DNA from: Metarhizobium sp964253915
GTDB lineage: Bacteria > Pseudomonadota > Alphaproteobacteria > Rhizobiales > Rhizobiaceae
Direction: 5' to 3'
NCBI RefSeq assembly: GCF_964253915.1
Contig: NZ_CAXUSG020000007.1
Coordinates: 186,001-250,000 of the forward strand
DNA length: 64,000 nucleotides
In this document: piece after piece, positions 16,174-24,295 of the stretch
How the letters are laid out: every line of letters starts with the position of its first letter
Numbering within the stretch: the first letter of the stretch is position 1
Program-made: the position numbers and the translations under genes
Notes under the pieces: model-generated
Database searches by the model: none
Told to the model about the DNA's origin: nothing
The model's input: the letters and a program-made list of their open reading frames with translations, nothing else

Positions 16174-17088
16174 ATGACGGAAACAACCCTTGATGCGGTG
16201 CGTGCCTTCAACCGGTTTTACACCCGCTCGCTCGGCGTTCTGGGAAAAGCCTATCTCGGCAAGCCCTACACGCTCACCGAAGCGCGCATCCTTTACGAGC
16301 TTGGCGCCCATGACGGGCTGGCCGCAGCCGACCTGACCCGCGACCTGCATCTCGACCCGGCCTATCTCAGCCGCATTCTCAAGCGGTTTCGCGAGGCAGG
16401 GTTGATTGAAAGCCGGCCGCATCCCGACGACCTGCGCAGCCAGCTGCTGTCCGTCACCGATGAGGGCCGGGCCGAACACGAGGATCTGGCGCAGCGGTCG
16501 CGGGCGCAGATCGCCGAGCAGTTCGAAACCGTTTCGCCGCAGGATCGGGAATCGATCGTTGCCGCGATGGAAAAGATCCGCCGCCTGCTCGATCCGGATG
16601 CCAGGCCGGCCCCCGTCGTCCTGAGAGGCAACCAGCCGGGAGATATCGGCTGGGTCGTGCAGTCACAGGCGGAATTCTACACCCGCGAATATGGATGGAA
16701 CGACCAGTTCGAAGCCCTGGTGGCCGAGGTCGCCGGCGCGTTCCTCAAGAATTTCAATCCCGCCAGCGAACGGTGCTGGATAGCAGAACGGAATGGCCAG
16801 AAGATCGGCTCGATCTTCATCGCCAATGGCGGCGACGGCATTGCTAAGCTGCGCCTGCTCTACGTCGATCCTTCCGCCCGCGGTCTCGGCCTTGGCCGCA
16901 TGCTGGTCGAGGAATGCATCCGCTTCTCACGCCAGGCCGGCTACCGGCAAATTTCATTGTGGACGAACGACAACCTGACGGCCGCCCGAAACATCTACCT
17001 GAAAGCCGGCTTCCGTCTCGTCGCGGAAGAACGCCACCGCATGTTCGGCCCCGAACTCAACGGCCAGACCTGGGTGCTGGACCTTTAA
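16174..17088 (+). CDS. MarR-type HTH regulator fused to a GNAT acetyltransferase
   Basis: This 304-residue two-domain protein has a MarR winged helix at residues 20-140 (AADLTRDLHLDPAYLSRILKRF is the recognition region) and a GNAT acetyltransferase from about 155 (acetyl-CoA loop LYVDPSARGLGLGRMLVEECIRF). Such fusions are common in Rhizobiales and are thought to couple acetylation of a small amine or peptide to control of their own operon. ATG 16174 is chosen; a GTG directly before it is the alternative. The end overlaps the convergent monooxygenase gene by 4 bp. The substrate is unknown. Confidence 0.87.
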   Translation: MTETTLDAVRAFNRFYTRSLGVLGKAYLGKPYTLTEARILYELGAHDGLAAADLTRDLHLDPAYLSRILKRFREAGLIESRPHPDDLRSQLLSVTDEGRAEHEDLAQRSRAQIAEQFETVSPQDRESIVAAMEKIRRLLDPDARPAPVVLRGNQPGDIGWVVQSQAEFYTREYGWNDQFEALVAEVAGAFLKNFNPASERCWIAERNGQKIGSIFIANGGDGIAKLRLLYVDPSARGLGLGRMLVEECIRFSRQAGYRQISLWTNDNLTAARNIYLKAGFRLVAEERHRMFGPELNGQTWVLDL

Positions 17089-18320
17089 CCGATTTCCGAC
17101 GGCCAGCGACATTCCCGCAAGCCGGCGGCCTCGAACGGATCGACCAGCGTGCCGGAGACAATCGAGGCCAGCAGCCGCGGCGCCGGCGGCACGCGGGCAA
17201 TGGTCGCAACCAGCCGGTCGCGCAACCAGGCAAGCGCAGCAGAATCCGACTGGTAGAAAGGCGTGAACATCAAGGACAACATCTGGAAGAGACGCACATG
17301 CGTACGCCTTGCTGCGCCATACGCCGCCAGCGCCTGTCCGAGATCGTCGTGCCGCTCCAGTGCGTGGGCGAGAGCGGCAACGTCGAGCAGGGCCATGTTC
17401 GCCCCCTGCCCCAATTGCGGGCTGGTGGAATGAAAGCTGTCGCCGACAAAGACGAGTCGGCCGCTGTGGGGCGTCGCCATGGTGCGGTGCATGTAGCGGG
17501 CAAGCGTCAGCTGGTCCCAATCCTGCACCTGATCGAGCAGCGGCGCACAGGCCGGCCAATAGCCGAGAACATCGGCCTTCCAGCGGTCGAGCCCCCGCCG
17601 GCGAACATCATCGGCGTCGCCGACCTTGACGCTCCAGAAGAAGGCCGCGCGCGCCGGACTGACAGCCGAAAGACGCCCCACCGGCAGAACGCCGATCATT
17701 ACCCGCGCCTGATCGTAACGTTGCGTCAGCGCATGCGTGTCGAAATGCCCTTCATCATGCTCGACCGTCGTCCAGAAGGCGCCGTAGGCGAGATCACGCA
17801 CTTTTGGGGCCACTGCGGAACTGGCAGCGAGCGCCGAACGCGCACCGCTGGCATCGATGACAAGATCATAAGGACCGCGCTCGTCGCCGCCGGCACAGGA
17901 TAGGAAGATGCCCCCGTCAAGCTCCCTGGCACCGATGACGTTGCAGCCGGTGGCCACCGGCAGCTGCAGCGCGGCGACCGCATCGTGCAGCACAGTGAAC
18001 AGCGCCGCCCGGTGTACGGCCAGACCGTAACGCCCGCCCGGCCCGGCATCGTAACGGACGTCGAGCACCGCGCGTCCACTGGTGGCATCTGCGCCGTAGA
18101 GCCGGTCGATGCGGTTGCCGGCGGCATGGATCGCCGCCCCCAGACCCAGCGTGTCGAGCACCGTCAATCCGGTCGGCTGCAGCATCAGACCGGAACCCAC
18201 GGGCGCCGGTGCGTCAAAACGCTCGATCAGTTCGATCCTGTGCCCGGCGCGCGACAGGAAAAGCGCTGCCGCAAGGCCTGCAGGCCCGGCACCGACAATG
18301 GCAACATGACATGGTTTCAT
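17085..18320 (-). CDS. FAD-dependent aromatic-type monooxygenase (UbiH/PHBH fold)
   Basis: The 411-residue flavoprotein hydroxylase opens with the Rossmann motif VAIVGAGPAGLAAALFLSRAG. It has a middle motif (DLVIDASGARSALA) and the FAD ribityl site LVFVGDSFHSTSPQLGQGAN near residue 285. It uses NAD(P)H and O2 to hydroxylate an aromatic or enolic substrate. Salicylate- or kynurenine-hydroxylase-like enzymes share this form, so the substrate is open. It lies 15 bp downstream of the HxlR regulator gene on the same strand, so the two are probably co-transcribed. Confidence 0.83.
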   Translation of the reverse strand: MKPCHVAIVGAGPAGLAAALFLSRAGHRIELIERFDAPAPVGSGLMLQPTGLTVLDTLGLGAAIHAAGNRIDRLYGADATSGRAVLDVRYDAGPGGRYGLAVHRAALFTVLHDAVAALQLPVATGCNVIGARELDGGIFLSCAGGDERGPYDLVIDASGARSALAASSAVAPKVRDLAYGAFWTTVEHDEGHFDTHALTQRYDQARVMIGVLPVGRLSAVSPARAAFFWSVKVGDADDVRRRGLDRWKADVLGYWPACAPLLDQVQDWDQLTLARYMHRTMATPHSGRLVFVGDSFHSTSPQLGQGANMALLDVAALAHALERHDDLGQALAAYGAARRTHVRLFQMLSLMFTPFYQSDSAALAWLRDRLVATIARVPPAPRLLASIVSGTLVDPFEAAGLRECRWPSEIG

Positions 18321-18335
18321 CGCTGAACTTTTGGA

Positions 18336-18755
18336 TCAGAGGCCGGACGCGTCGAAGCGGGTGCGGGCATGGCGCACCGCCTCATGATTGGCCTCCGCCC
18401 AGTTCAGAAGCTTTGCCAGCGGCTCGTAAAGCGAATAGCCGAGATCGGTCAGGCGATATTCGACACTCGGCGGCTTGGTGGGAAACACCTCGCGCTCGAT
18501 GTAGCCGTCGCGCTGCAACTCCCGCAGCGTCTGCGTCAGCATGCGCTGCGAAATATCCGGGATCATCCGCCGCAATTCGCCGAAGCGATAGGGTTTTGTC
18601 GCCAGAGCCTCGATCAGCAGCGTCGACCATTTGCCGCTGATCTGGTTCAGCATGTCGCGCACCGGGCAATTGGAAAAATCCAGCTTCGACATGTCGATCT
18701 GCCGCTCCGGCTTGCCGGCATTGTTCGGCTTGAGACTGAAGATGGAAGCGCCCAT
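18336..18755 (-). CDS. HxlR family transcriptional regulator (QorR/YtfH-like)
   Basis: The 139-residue winged-helix regulator has the HxlR pattern: an N-terminal Cys in NCPVRDMLNQISGKWSTLLIEAL, then FGELRRMIPDISQRMLTQTLRELQ as recognition region. In E. coli the HxlR protein YtfH (QorR) is divergent from the quinone reductase gene qorB, as here. The conserved cysteine suggests response to quinone or electrophile stress. SD GGGAA lies 6 bp before the ATG. The monooxygenase gene follows at 15 bp and is likely co-regulated. Confidence 0.83.
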   Translation of the reverse strand: MGASIFSLKPNNAGKPERQIDMSKLDFSNCPVRDMLNQISGKWSTLLIEALATKPYRFGELRRMIPDISQRMLTQTLRELQRDGYIEREVFPTKPPSVEYRLTDLGYSLYEPLAKLLNWAEANHEAVRHARTRFDASGL

Positions 18756-18896
18756 GATGGTTCCCTTTTAGTAACGTATGGCGAAAAAGCTGCCTTCTTT
18801 ACAGCCGCCTGTCAATTCCTATTCTAGTGTTAGTCTCTTTTCGAGACCATAACGCAGCGGCCGCCGAACTGCCGGCCCGTCGAACAGGATTAGACC

Positions 18897-19784
18897 ATGA
18901 GTGAGACCATTCTCGTTACCGGTGCAGCTGGCCAGCTTGGACAGCGCGTGCTCCATCATCTGACGGAAACCTATCGTGTTGCCCCGGCCAGCATCGTCGC
19001 CGCCAGCCGCGACCCGCAGAAGCTCGCCGCCTTCGCCGCCAAGGGCATTGCCACCCGCAAGGTCGATTTCGACGACACCGCCAGCCTTTCGGCGGCATTC
19101 ACCGGCATCGACCGCCTGCTGCTGATCTCCACAGACGAACTGGCCACACCCGGCAAACGCCTCGTCCAGCACAAGGCAGCCGTCGATGCCGCTGTCGCCG
19201 CCGGCGTCAAGCACATTGCCTACACCTCGATGCCTTCACCGGACGATTCGCTGGTGAGCTTTGCCGGCGACCATGCCGGAACCGAACAGGCGATCAAGGC
19301 CAGCGGCCTTGTCTACACGATCCTGCGCGATGCCTGGTATCACGACAACTACCTGCATTCGATGCCGCACAATCTCCAGACCGGCACCTGGTACAGCGCC
19401 TCGGGCGAAGGTCGTATCGCCACGATCTCCCGTGACGATTGCGCCAAGGCGATCGCCGCCGCACTGGCATCGGGCAAGACCGAAAGCGCGACCTACACGC
19501 TGACCGGCACGAAATCACTGACCGACAAGGAAATCGCCGCAACGGCCGCAGACGTCACCGGCAAGTCGCTCGCCGTCGTCACCGTGACGGACGAGCAGCT
19601 GCTGCAGGGCCTGCAGGGTGCCGGCCTGCCGGACTTCTTCGCCAAGGTGCTGGTCACTGCCGACGCCAACACGCGCGCCGGCAAGTTCGACATCGTCACC
19701 GACGATTTCAAGCGCCTCACTGGCAGCGAACCGCAGTCGCTCCGCGACTTCTTCGCCGCCAACAAGGCTGCCTTGGCCGGCTGA
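18897..19784 (+). CDS. qorB: NAD(P)-dependent quinone reductase-like protein, NmrA/SDR family
   Basis: The 295-residue atypical short-chain dehydrogenase has the motif TGAAGQLGQRVLHHL at residues 8-22 and the NmrA-type layout without the YxxxK catalytic pair. It strongly resembles E. coli QorB (YtfG), an NADPH-dependent quinone oxidoreductase. It is divergent from the HxlR regulator gene across a 141-bp gap, the same arrangement as qorB/qorR. A small inverted repeat GTCTC-TTTTC-GAGAC (18833-18847) in the gap is a candidate operator. The end is 3 bp from the convergent pdxJ stop. Confidence 0.82.
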   Translation: MSETILVTGAAGQLGQRVLHHLTETYRVAPASIVAASRDPQKLAAFAAKGIATRKVDFDDTASLSAAFTGIDRLLLISTDELATPGKRLVQHKAAVDAAVAAGVKHIAYTSMPSPDDSLVSFAGDHAGTEQAIKASGLVYTILRDAWYHDNYLHSMPHNLQTGTWYSASGEGRIATISRDDCAKAIAAALASGKTESATYTLTGTKSLTDKEIAATAADVTGKSLAVVTVTDEQLLQGLQGAGLPDFFAKVLVTADANTRAGKFDIVTDDFKRLTGSEPQSLRDFFAANKAALAG

Positions 19785-19787
19785 TCG

Positions 19788-20540
19788 TCAGATCGTTTCG
19801 CCACAGGCACGGCGGAAGCGACGCACCGTTTCCGCCATGCCGTATTCCAGCGCATCGGCCGTCAGCGCATGGCCGATCGACACTTCGGCAAGGGCGGGTA
19901 TCCGCACGGCAAGTGCCGGCAGGTTGCCGACCGTCAGGTCGTGGCCGGCATTGACGCCGAGTCCGACGGCCAACGCTGCGTCAGCCGTCTCACCCAGCTT
20001 TTCCAGGATCGCCGTCGCCCGCACCGGATCGTCGTAGCAGCCGCCATAGGGGCCGGTGTAAAGCTCGATCCGGTCGGCGCCAAGCTCGCGGGCGATCTTT
20101 ACCGCCTCGGCATCGCCGTCACCATCGGCAAACAGCGAAACGCGGCATCCCTTCTTCTTCAGCCGGCCAACCACCGTTTCCAGGAAAGACCGGTGCTTGC
20201 GGAAATCCCAGCCATGGTCAGAGGTTGCCTGCGACGGATCGTCGGGCACCAGTGTCACCTGCTCCGGTTCGGCCGCTTCGCAGAGCGCCAGGAATTCGTC
20301 GGTCGGATACCCCTCGATGTTGAACTCAGCCTGCGGAAACTCGTCGTCAATCAGCGCGCGGATGACCGGCAGGTCCGAAAAGCGGATATGGCGCTGGTCC
20401 GGGCGCGGATGCACCGTCAAGCCGTAGGCGCCGGCCTGAAGCGCGATCCGCCCCAGGGCCTCGAGATTCGGCCAGGGCAGATCACGGCGATTGCGAAGCA
20501 TGGCGATGGCGTTGATATTGACGGAAAGCTTGGCGGGCAT
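19788..20540 (-). CDS. pdxJ: Pyridoxine 5'-phosphate synthase
   Basis: PdxJ condenses 1-deoxyxylulose 5-phosphate with 3-amino-2-oxopropyl phosphate to give pyridoxine 5'-phosphate, the last ring-forming step of DXP-dependent vitamin B6 synthesis. The 250-residue TIM barrel has family motifs KLSVNINAIAMLRN at the N-terminus, HPRPDQRHI near 46-54, QVTLVPD near 95-101, and ELYTGPYGG and SIGHAL later. It is a single-gene unit here. Confidence 0.95.
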   Translation of the reverse strand: MPAKLSVNINAIAMLRNRRDLPWPNLEALGRIALQAGAYGLTVHPRPDQRHIRFSDLPVIRALIDDEFPQAEFNIEGYPTDEFLALCEAAEPEQVTLVPDDPSQATSDHGWDFRKHRSFLETVVGRLKKKGCRVSLFADGDGDAEAVKIARELGADRIELYTGPYGGCYDDPVRATAILEKLGETADAALAVGLGVNAGHDLTVGNLPALAVRIPALAEVSIGHALTADALEYGMAETVRRFRRACGETI

Positions 20541-20797
20541 GGATCTCTTCCGGATAAAGGGACGAATTTCATCCTTCTATGCCAAGCGCCGCCATAATAC
20601 CAACGCCTTTGCCGTATGAATATATTCGTGAAATTGATAGGCTTTCCGGCAATGCACAAACCCGACAGATCGTCGCATAAGCGGCAACGGGCGTTCATGC
20701 CGGTTGCGCTTGGCCGGCAAACCGGTGTAATTCTCTCGTACTTTGGGTGACACGAGAGTCACTCTCAGGGCCGTAGGGAGGCCTTCTGCAAGACAAG

Positions 20798-21973
20798 ATG
20801 ACACATTCCCGAATTATTGACGGCGAACTGGTCAGATCCAGCCTGAGCAAAATCCTTGAAAGCGAGACGTTTTCCCGCTCGGAACGGCTGCGGACTTTTC
20901 TCGATTATGTGGTCAAGAAAGAACAGGAAGGCCTGGGTCATCAGCTGAAAGGCTACACGATCGGCGTCGATGTCTTTGCCCGCACGGAATCCTTCGATCC
21001 GGGTGGCGATCCGCTGGTGCGCGTCCAGGCCGGCAAGCTGCGCAAGTTGCTGCAGCAATATTATGCAGGCGAAGGGGCCGAAGACGCCATCCGTATCCAG
21101 GTTCCGGTCGGCGGCTACGTCCCGATCTATGAATGGCAGGATCGCCAGGACGACCGTCCCGAAACAACGATCGGGGTCGACGACGCCACTTCCGGCCATG
21201 CCTTTATCGCGGCGGCCGAGATTGGGCAGAATGCCTCAGGCCCCGGCATGTGGGGACGATATCGTCTCGCTTCTGCAGGATTGCTGGCCGTCACTGTTTT
21301 GAACATCACCGCGCTTGGCCTGCATGCCACCAGTCGCTATCTGGTGCCGAAGGAAGCGACAGCGATCAGCAGCCCAGCGGGTTATTACCGCGAGGCATCC
21401 GCCCTGCCTCGCATCACCGTCGCCAACAATCATTCGGCATCGCCGGTCTCGGCCCCGCTTGCCGACGCATTGCGCCACGCCACCATCCAGCTCGCATCGG
21501 TGGAACTGGTCAGCAGCTTCAGCCAGGCGGACGCCCTCGTTCGACAGGACGAACAGCTGGACTTCATCCTGTCGATCAGCCCCGCCGACGATCAGGGCGG
21601 CGTTATGCTGTCATTGCACCACAAACCGAGCGGCGAACTGGTGCATTCGGAGACGGTGGCGGAAAAGAGCCTGCATTCGGTCAGCGAGCGGGCCTTTGCG
21701 GCAAGCTCGTTTGCAAGCCATAGCCTCGCCGTCAACAGCTCGGTCTATGCCTATGCCGACCAGAACGCCTCGTCCAGCCGCCTGATGCAGTGCCTCAAGG
21801 CCACCCAGGACTATCGCCTCGAAAAATCCCGCCAGACCTTCCAGGCCGCCTGGGGATGCCAGTCCGAACTGGTGCCGACCGAGCATCCGGAACGCTTCAT
21901 CAGCGAACTGGAAACCCTCACCTCGATGGCCAGGGAACGCGAAGCCGGAAGACTGCCGCTCACCGGCGCCTGA
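20798..21973 (+). CDS. Membrane-anchored protein with a conserved N-terminal domain, unknown function
   Basis: The 391-residue protein has a cytosolic domain (about 10-113) with SERLRTFLDYVVKKE, then KGYTIGVDVFARTESFDPG, then DPLVRVQAGKLRKLLQQYY, and a closing IRIQVPVGGYVP. The same block stands at the head of many proteins annotated loosely as adenylate cyclase- or TPR-like in Rhizobiales, where it looks like a winged-helix-type module. One membrane helix follows (about 157-176), then a periplasmic domain of about 210 residues without a recognised family. The layout resembles one-component membrane regulators such as CadC. Function is not assigned. Confidence 0.65.
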   Translation: MTHSRIIDGELVRSSLSKILESETFSRSERLRTFLDYVVKKEQEGLGHQLKGYTIGVDVFARTESFDPGGDPLVRVQAGKLRKLLQQYYAGEGAEDAIRIQVPVGGYVPIYEWQDRQDDRPETTIGVDDATSGHAFIAAAEIGQNASGPGMWGRYRLASAGLLAVTVLNITALGLHATSRYLVPKEATAISSPAGYYREASALPRITVANNHSASPVSAPLADALRHATIQLASVELVSSFSQADALVRQDEQLDFILSISPADDQGGVMLSLHHKPSGELVHSETVAEKSLHSVSERAFAASSFASHSLAVNSSVYAYADQNASSSRLMQCLKATQDYRLEKSRQTFQAAWGCQSELVPTEHPERFISELETLTSMAREREAGRLPLTGA

Positions 21974-22377
21974 TCGCCAGAATACGCGCCGCCTTCCACA
22001 AGAGGCGGCGGCACATTTTACATTTGCTACTGTATCATTCCGTGACATGCCGGTTCACCGCGTATTTTCGGCCATCCTGTTTTAGGATGCAATTTACAAT
22101 CTAAACAACTGAATTAACGTGGAAATTCGCCTTCTTCCGGCGGTTTCGCGCCACTCGCCTATGGTGAATAACAATCCGTTAAATCTTGGACTTACAATTC
22201 GGACAATAAACTCTACCGTAAGTCACACGTAAAATTGACTTGCCTTGAAGGATGTCCGGAAGAGTTCACGCGTTTCGCATTGCAAAACAGCAGTCGATCA
22301 AATCCTCCTTCTGCGTCTGAAGTACAATTTTTCAGCGTTGTGTTTGAAATACCGTCATGACCATGGAAGGAGTGTTC
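21974..22377. other. Long AT-rich intergenic interval before the MerR-LuxR gene
   Basis: About 400 bp without a gene, distinctly richer in A/T than its surroundings from about 22090 to 22370. A hairpin near the left end (21987-22010) can end the upstream gene. The rest probably holds the promoter and control sites of the MerR-LuxR gene; an sRNA cannot be excluded by eye. Confidence 0.45.
21987..22010 (+). terminator. Terminator-like hairpin
   Basis: CGCCGCCT, loop TCCACAAG, AGGCGGCG is an 8-bp stem starting 14 bp after the stop at 21973. It is followed by GCACATTTTACATTT, a loose T-rich tail. Confidence 0.6.
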
Positions 22378-23070
22378 ATGTCTGAAACTACGGGGCGCTT
22401 GCGCAGCCTGGAACCATCGAAAAAGGGGGGCGGTGGTCAATACCGTTTCTTGCCGGATGTCGATCTGCCGCGCAATCTTCCGCCGGGAACCGTGGCCATC
22501 GCCGAGATGGCGAATGCCTTCGGTGTCACCCATCGCACCCTGCATTTCTATGAAGAGAAAGGCCTGATCACCGCCAGCCGTATCGGGCCGATGCGGGTTT
22601 ACGATCACCAGGACGTGCTGCAGATGTCGGTGATCAACATCTGCCGCGAAATAGGCATGCCGATTTCCGTCATCCAGGAACTGATGGAAGAGCTGCAGCA
22701 GGCGGACACGCAGGAAGAAGCCGACAGGATTTTTCGCGAGGCCCTGTCGATCCGCAAGCGGGAATTGATCTCCGGCCTGTCCACGGTGCACCGCCAGATG
22801 CAGCAGGTGTCGGTCCTGCTTGACCGCCAGCCGGTCGATCCAACCATGGCCACCAACGACAATCGCGAGATATCGCTGTTTTCCGCCGACGAGCAGACGT
22901 GCCTGCAGCTGATGGCCGAGGGGTACACCCCCCATCGCCTTGCCCGCGCCTTCGATACGACCGTCGAGGCGATTGCCACGATGGAGAGCGACATCATCCA
23001 GAAGCTCAATGCCAACAACCGCTTCCAGGCGATTGCCAAGGCCGTGCTTCTCGGGATTGTCCACTCCTGA
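22378..23070 (+). CDS. Hybrid regulator: MerR-type HTH plus LuxR-type HTH
   Basis: This 230-residue protein has two recognisable DNA-binding parts. Residues 38-107 are a MerR winged helix (TVAIAEMANAFGVTHRTLHF, then YEEKGLI). Residues 110-150 look like the MerR dimer coiled coil. Residues 168-228 read as a LuxR/GerE helix-turn-helix (LFSADEQTCLQLMAEGYTPH, then the closing KLNANNRFQAIAKAVLLGIV). No effector domain or metal-binding cysteines are seen. ATG 22378 has AGGAG 7 bp upstream; an ATG seven codons earlier does not. The gene stands alone behind a long AT-rich control region. Targets are unknown. Confidence 0.8.
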   Translation: MSETTGRLRSLEPSKKGGGGQYRFLPDVDLPRNLPPGTVAIAEMANAFGVTHRTLHFYEEKGLITASRIGPMRVYDHQDVLQMSVINICREIGMPISVIQELMEELQQADTQEEADRIFREALSIRKRELISGLSTVHRQMQQVSVLLDRQPVDPTMATNDNREISLFSADEQTCLQLMAEGYTPHRLARAFDTTVEAIATMESDIIQKLNANNRFQAIAKAVLLGIVHS

Positions 23071-23082
23071 GGGAGATGAACG

Positions 23083-24210
23083 TCAGCGCACGATGGTCAG
23101 CGTCTCGGCTGCACGCGTGACGGCGGTGTAGAGCCAGCGCTCCCGCGTATCGCGAAAAGCCCAGCTTTCGTCGAAGAGCACCACGTCGTTCCACTGCGAG
23201 CCCTGCGCCTTGTGGACCGTCAGCGCATAACCGTAATCGAACTCGTCGTAACGCTTGCGTGTCGTCCACGGGATCTCGCCCTCGACATCCTCGAAAGCGG
23301 CCTTCAACAGCTTGATCTTCGCCGCACCGCGATCCATGTCGTCGTCTTCGGGACGGATCATCAGGTTGATACCCGGCTTGACGGTTTCCTTGGACGAACT
23401 CATCACCTGCCAGAGCGAACCGTTGAGCAGGCCTTTGGCGGGGTCGTTGCGCAGGCAGACCAGCTTGTCGCCGGATTGCGGATAGTCCGCCGTAAACCCC
23501 TTCAACTCCCGCAGACGCTGGTTGTAGCGCCGCCGCGTCTTGTTGGTCCCAACCAGCACCTGGTCGGCTTCCAGCACCAGGGACTGCGTCACCTCGTTCT
23601 TCGAGATCACCTTCGCCGTGCCGTAATCGCCGTAGAGGATTTCCTTGCCCTCGCGCACATGCATGGCGAGCTGGATGATCGGATTGTCACGCGCCTGACG
23701 GTGGATTTCCGTCAGCAGATAGTCCGGCTCCTGCTCGGTAAAATACCCGCCGCCAGAGACCGGCGGCAACTGACCGGGATCGCCGAGGACGAGGATCGGC
23801 GTGCCGAAACTCATGAGGTCGCGGCCGAGCTGTTCATCCACCATCGAGCATTCATCGATGACGATCAGCGCCGCCTTGGCGACCGGGCTCTGGCGATTGA
23901 TGGAAAACATCGGCGCGATGGAGGTCTTGCCGGTTTCTTCGTTCTCCACCTCTTCTTCGCCGCGCGGGCGATAGATCAGCGAATGGATCGTCTTGGCATT
24001 GCTGGCACCACGCGAACGCAGCACCTGCGCCGCCTTGCCGGTGAAGGCGGCAAACAACACTTCACCGTCGACATGCTCGGCAAAATAGCGCGCCAGCGTC
24101 GTCTTGCCGGTGCCGGCGTAACCGAACAGCCGGAAGACCGGTTGCCGGCCTTCCTTCAGCCAGCGCGCGACAGCCTTCAGGGCCTCGTCTTGTTGCGGAG
24201 CAAATTGCAT
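23083..24210 (-). CDS. RecD-like ATP-dependent DNA helicase (SF1)
   Basis: The 375-residue superfamily 1 helicase has Walker A GYAGTGKTT at 30-38, a TFTGKAA-like motif Ia (AFTGKAAQVLRSRGA), Walker B LIVIDECSMVDE, GDPGQLPPV as motif III, and the terminal motif YALTVHKAQGSQWNDVVLFD. It is a short RecD/UvrD-type 5'-3' helicase without nuclease domains. ATG 24210 directly opens the family N-terminus (MQFAPQQDEALKAV). It follows the PuuB-like gene by 85 bp on the same strand; a shared role is unlikely. Confidence 0.88.
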   Translation of the reverse strand: MQFAPQQDEALKAVARWLKEGRQPVFRLFGYAGTGKTTLARYFAEHVDGEVLFAAFTGKAAQVLRSRGASNAKTIHSLIYRPRGEEEVENEETGKTSIAPMFSINRQSPVAKAALIVIDECSMVDEQLGRDLMSFGTPILVLGDPGQLPPVSGGGYFTEQEPDYLLTEIHRQARDNPIIQLAMHVREGKEILYGDYGTAKVISKNEVTQSLVLEADQVLVGTNKTRRRYNQRLRELKGFTADYPQSGDKLVCLRNDPAKGLLNGSLWQVMSSSKETVKPGINLMIRPEDDDMDRGAAKIKLLKAAFEDVEGEIPWTTRKRYDEFDYGYALTVHKAQGSQWNDVVLFDESWAFRDTRERWLYTAVTRAAETLTIVR

Positions 24211-24295
24211 GGCGGCGACTTGGCAGGATTCGGCAACGATAGGCAAGCCGGAAAAGCCGATGACGACGATAGTCCCCGGCCTTGTTGCGAACGGA

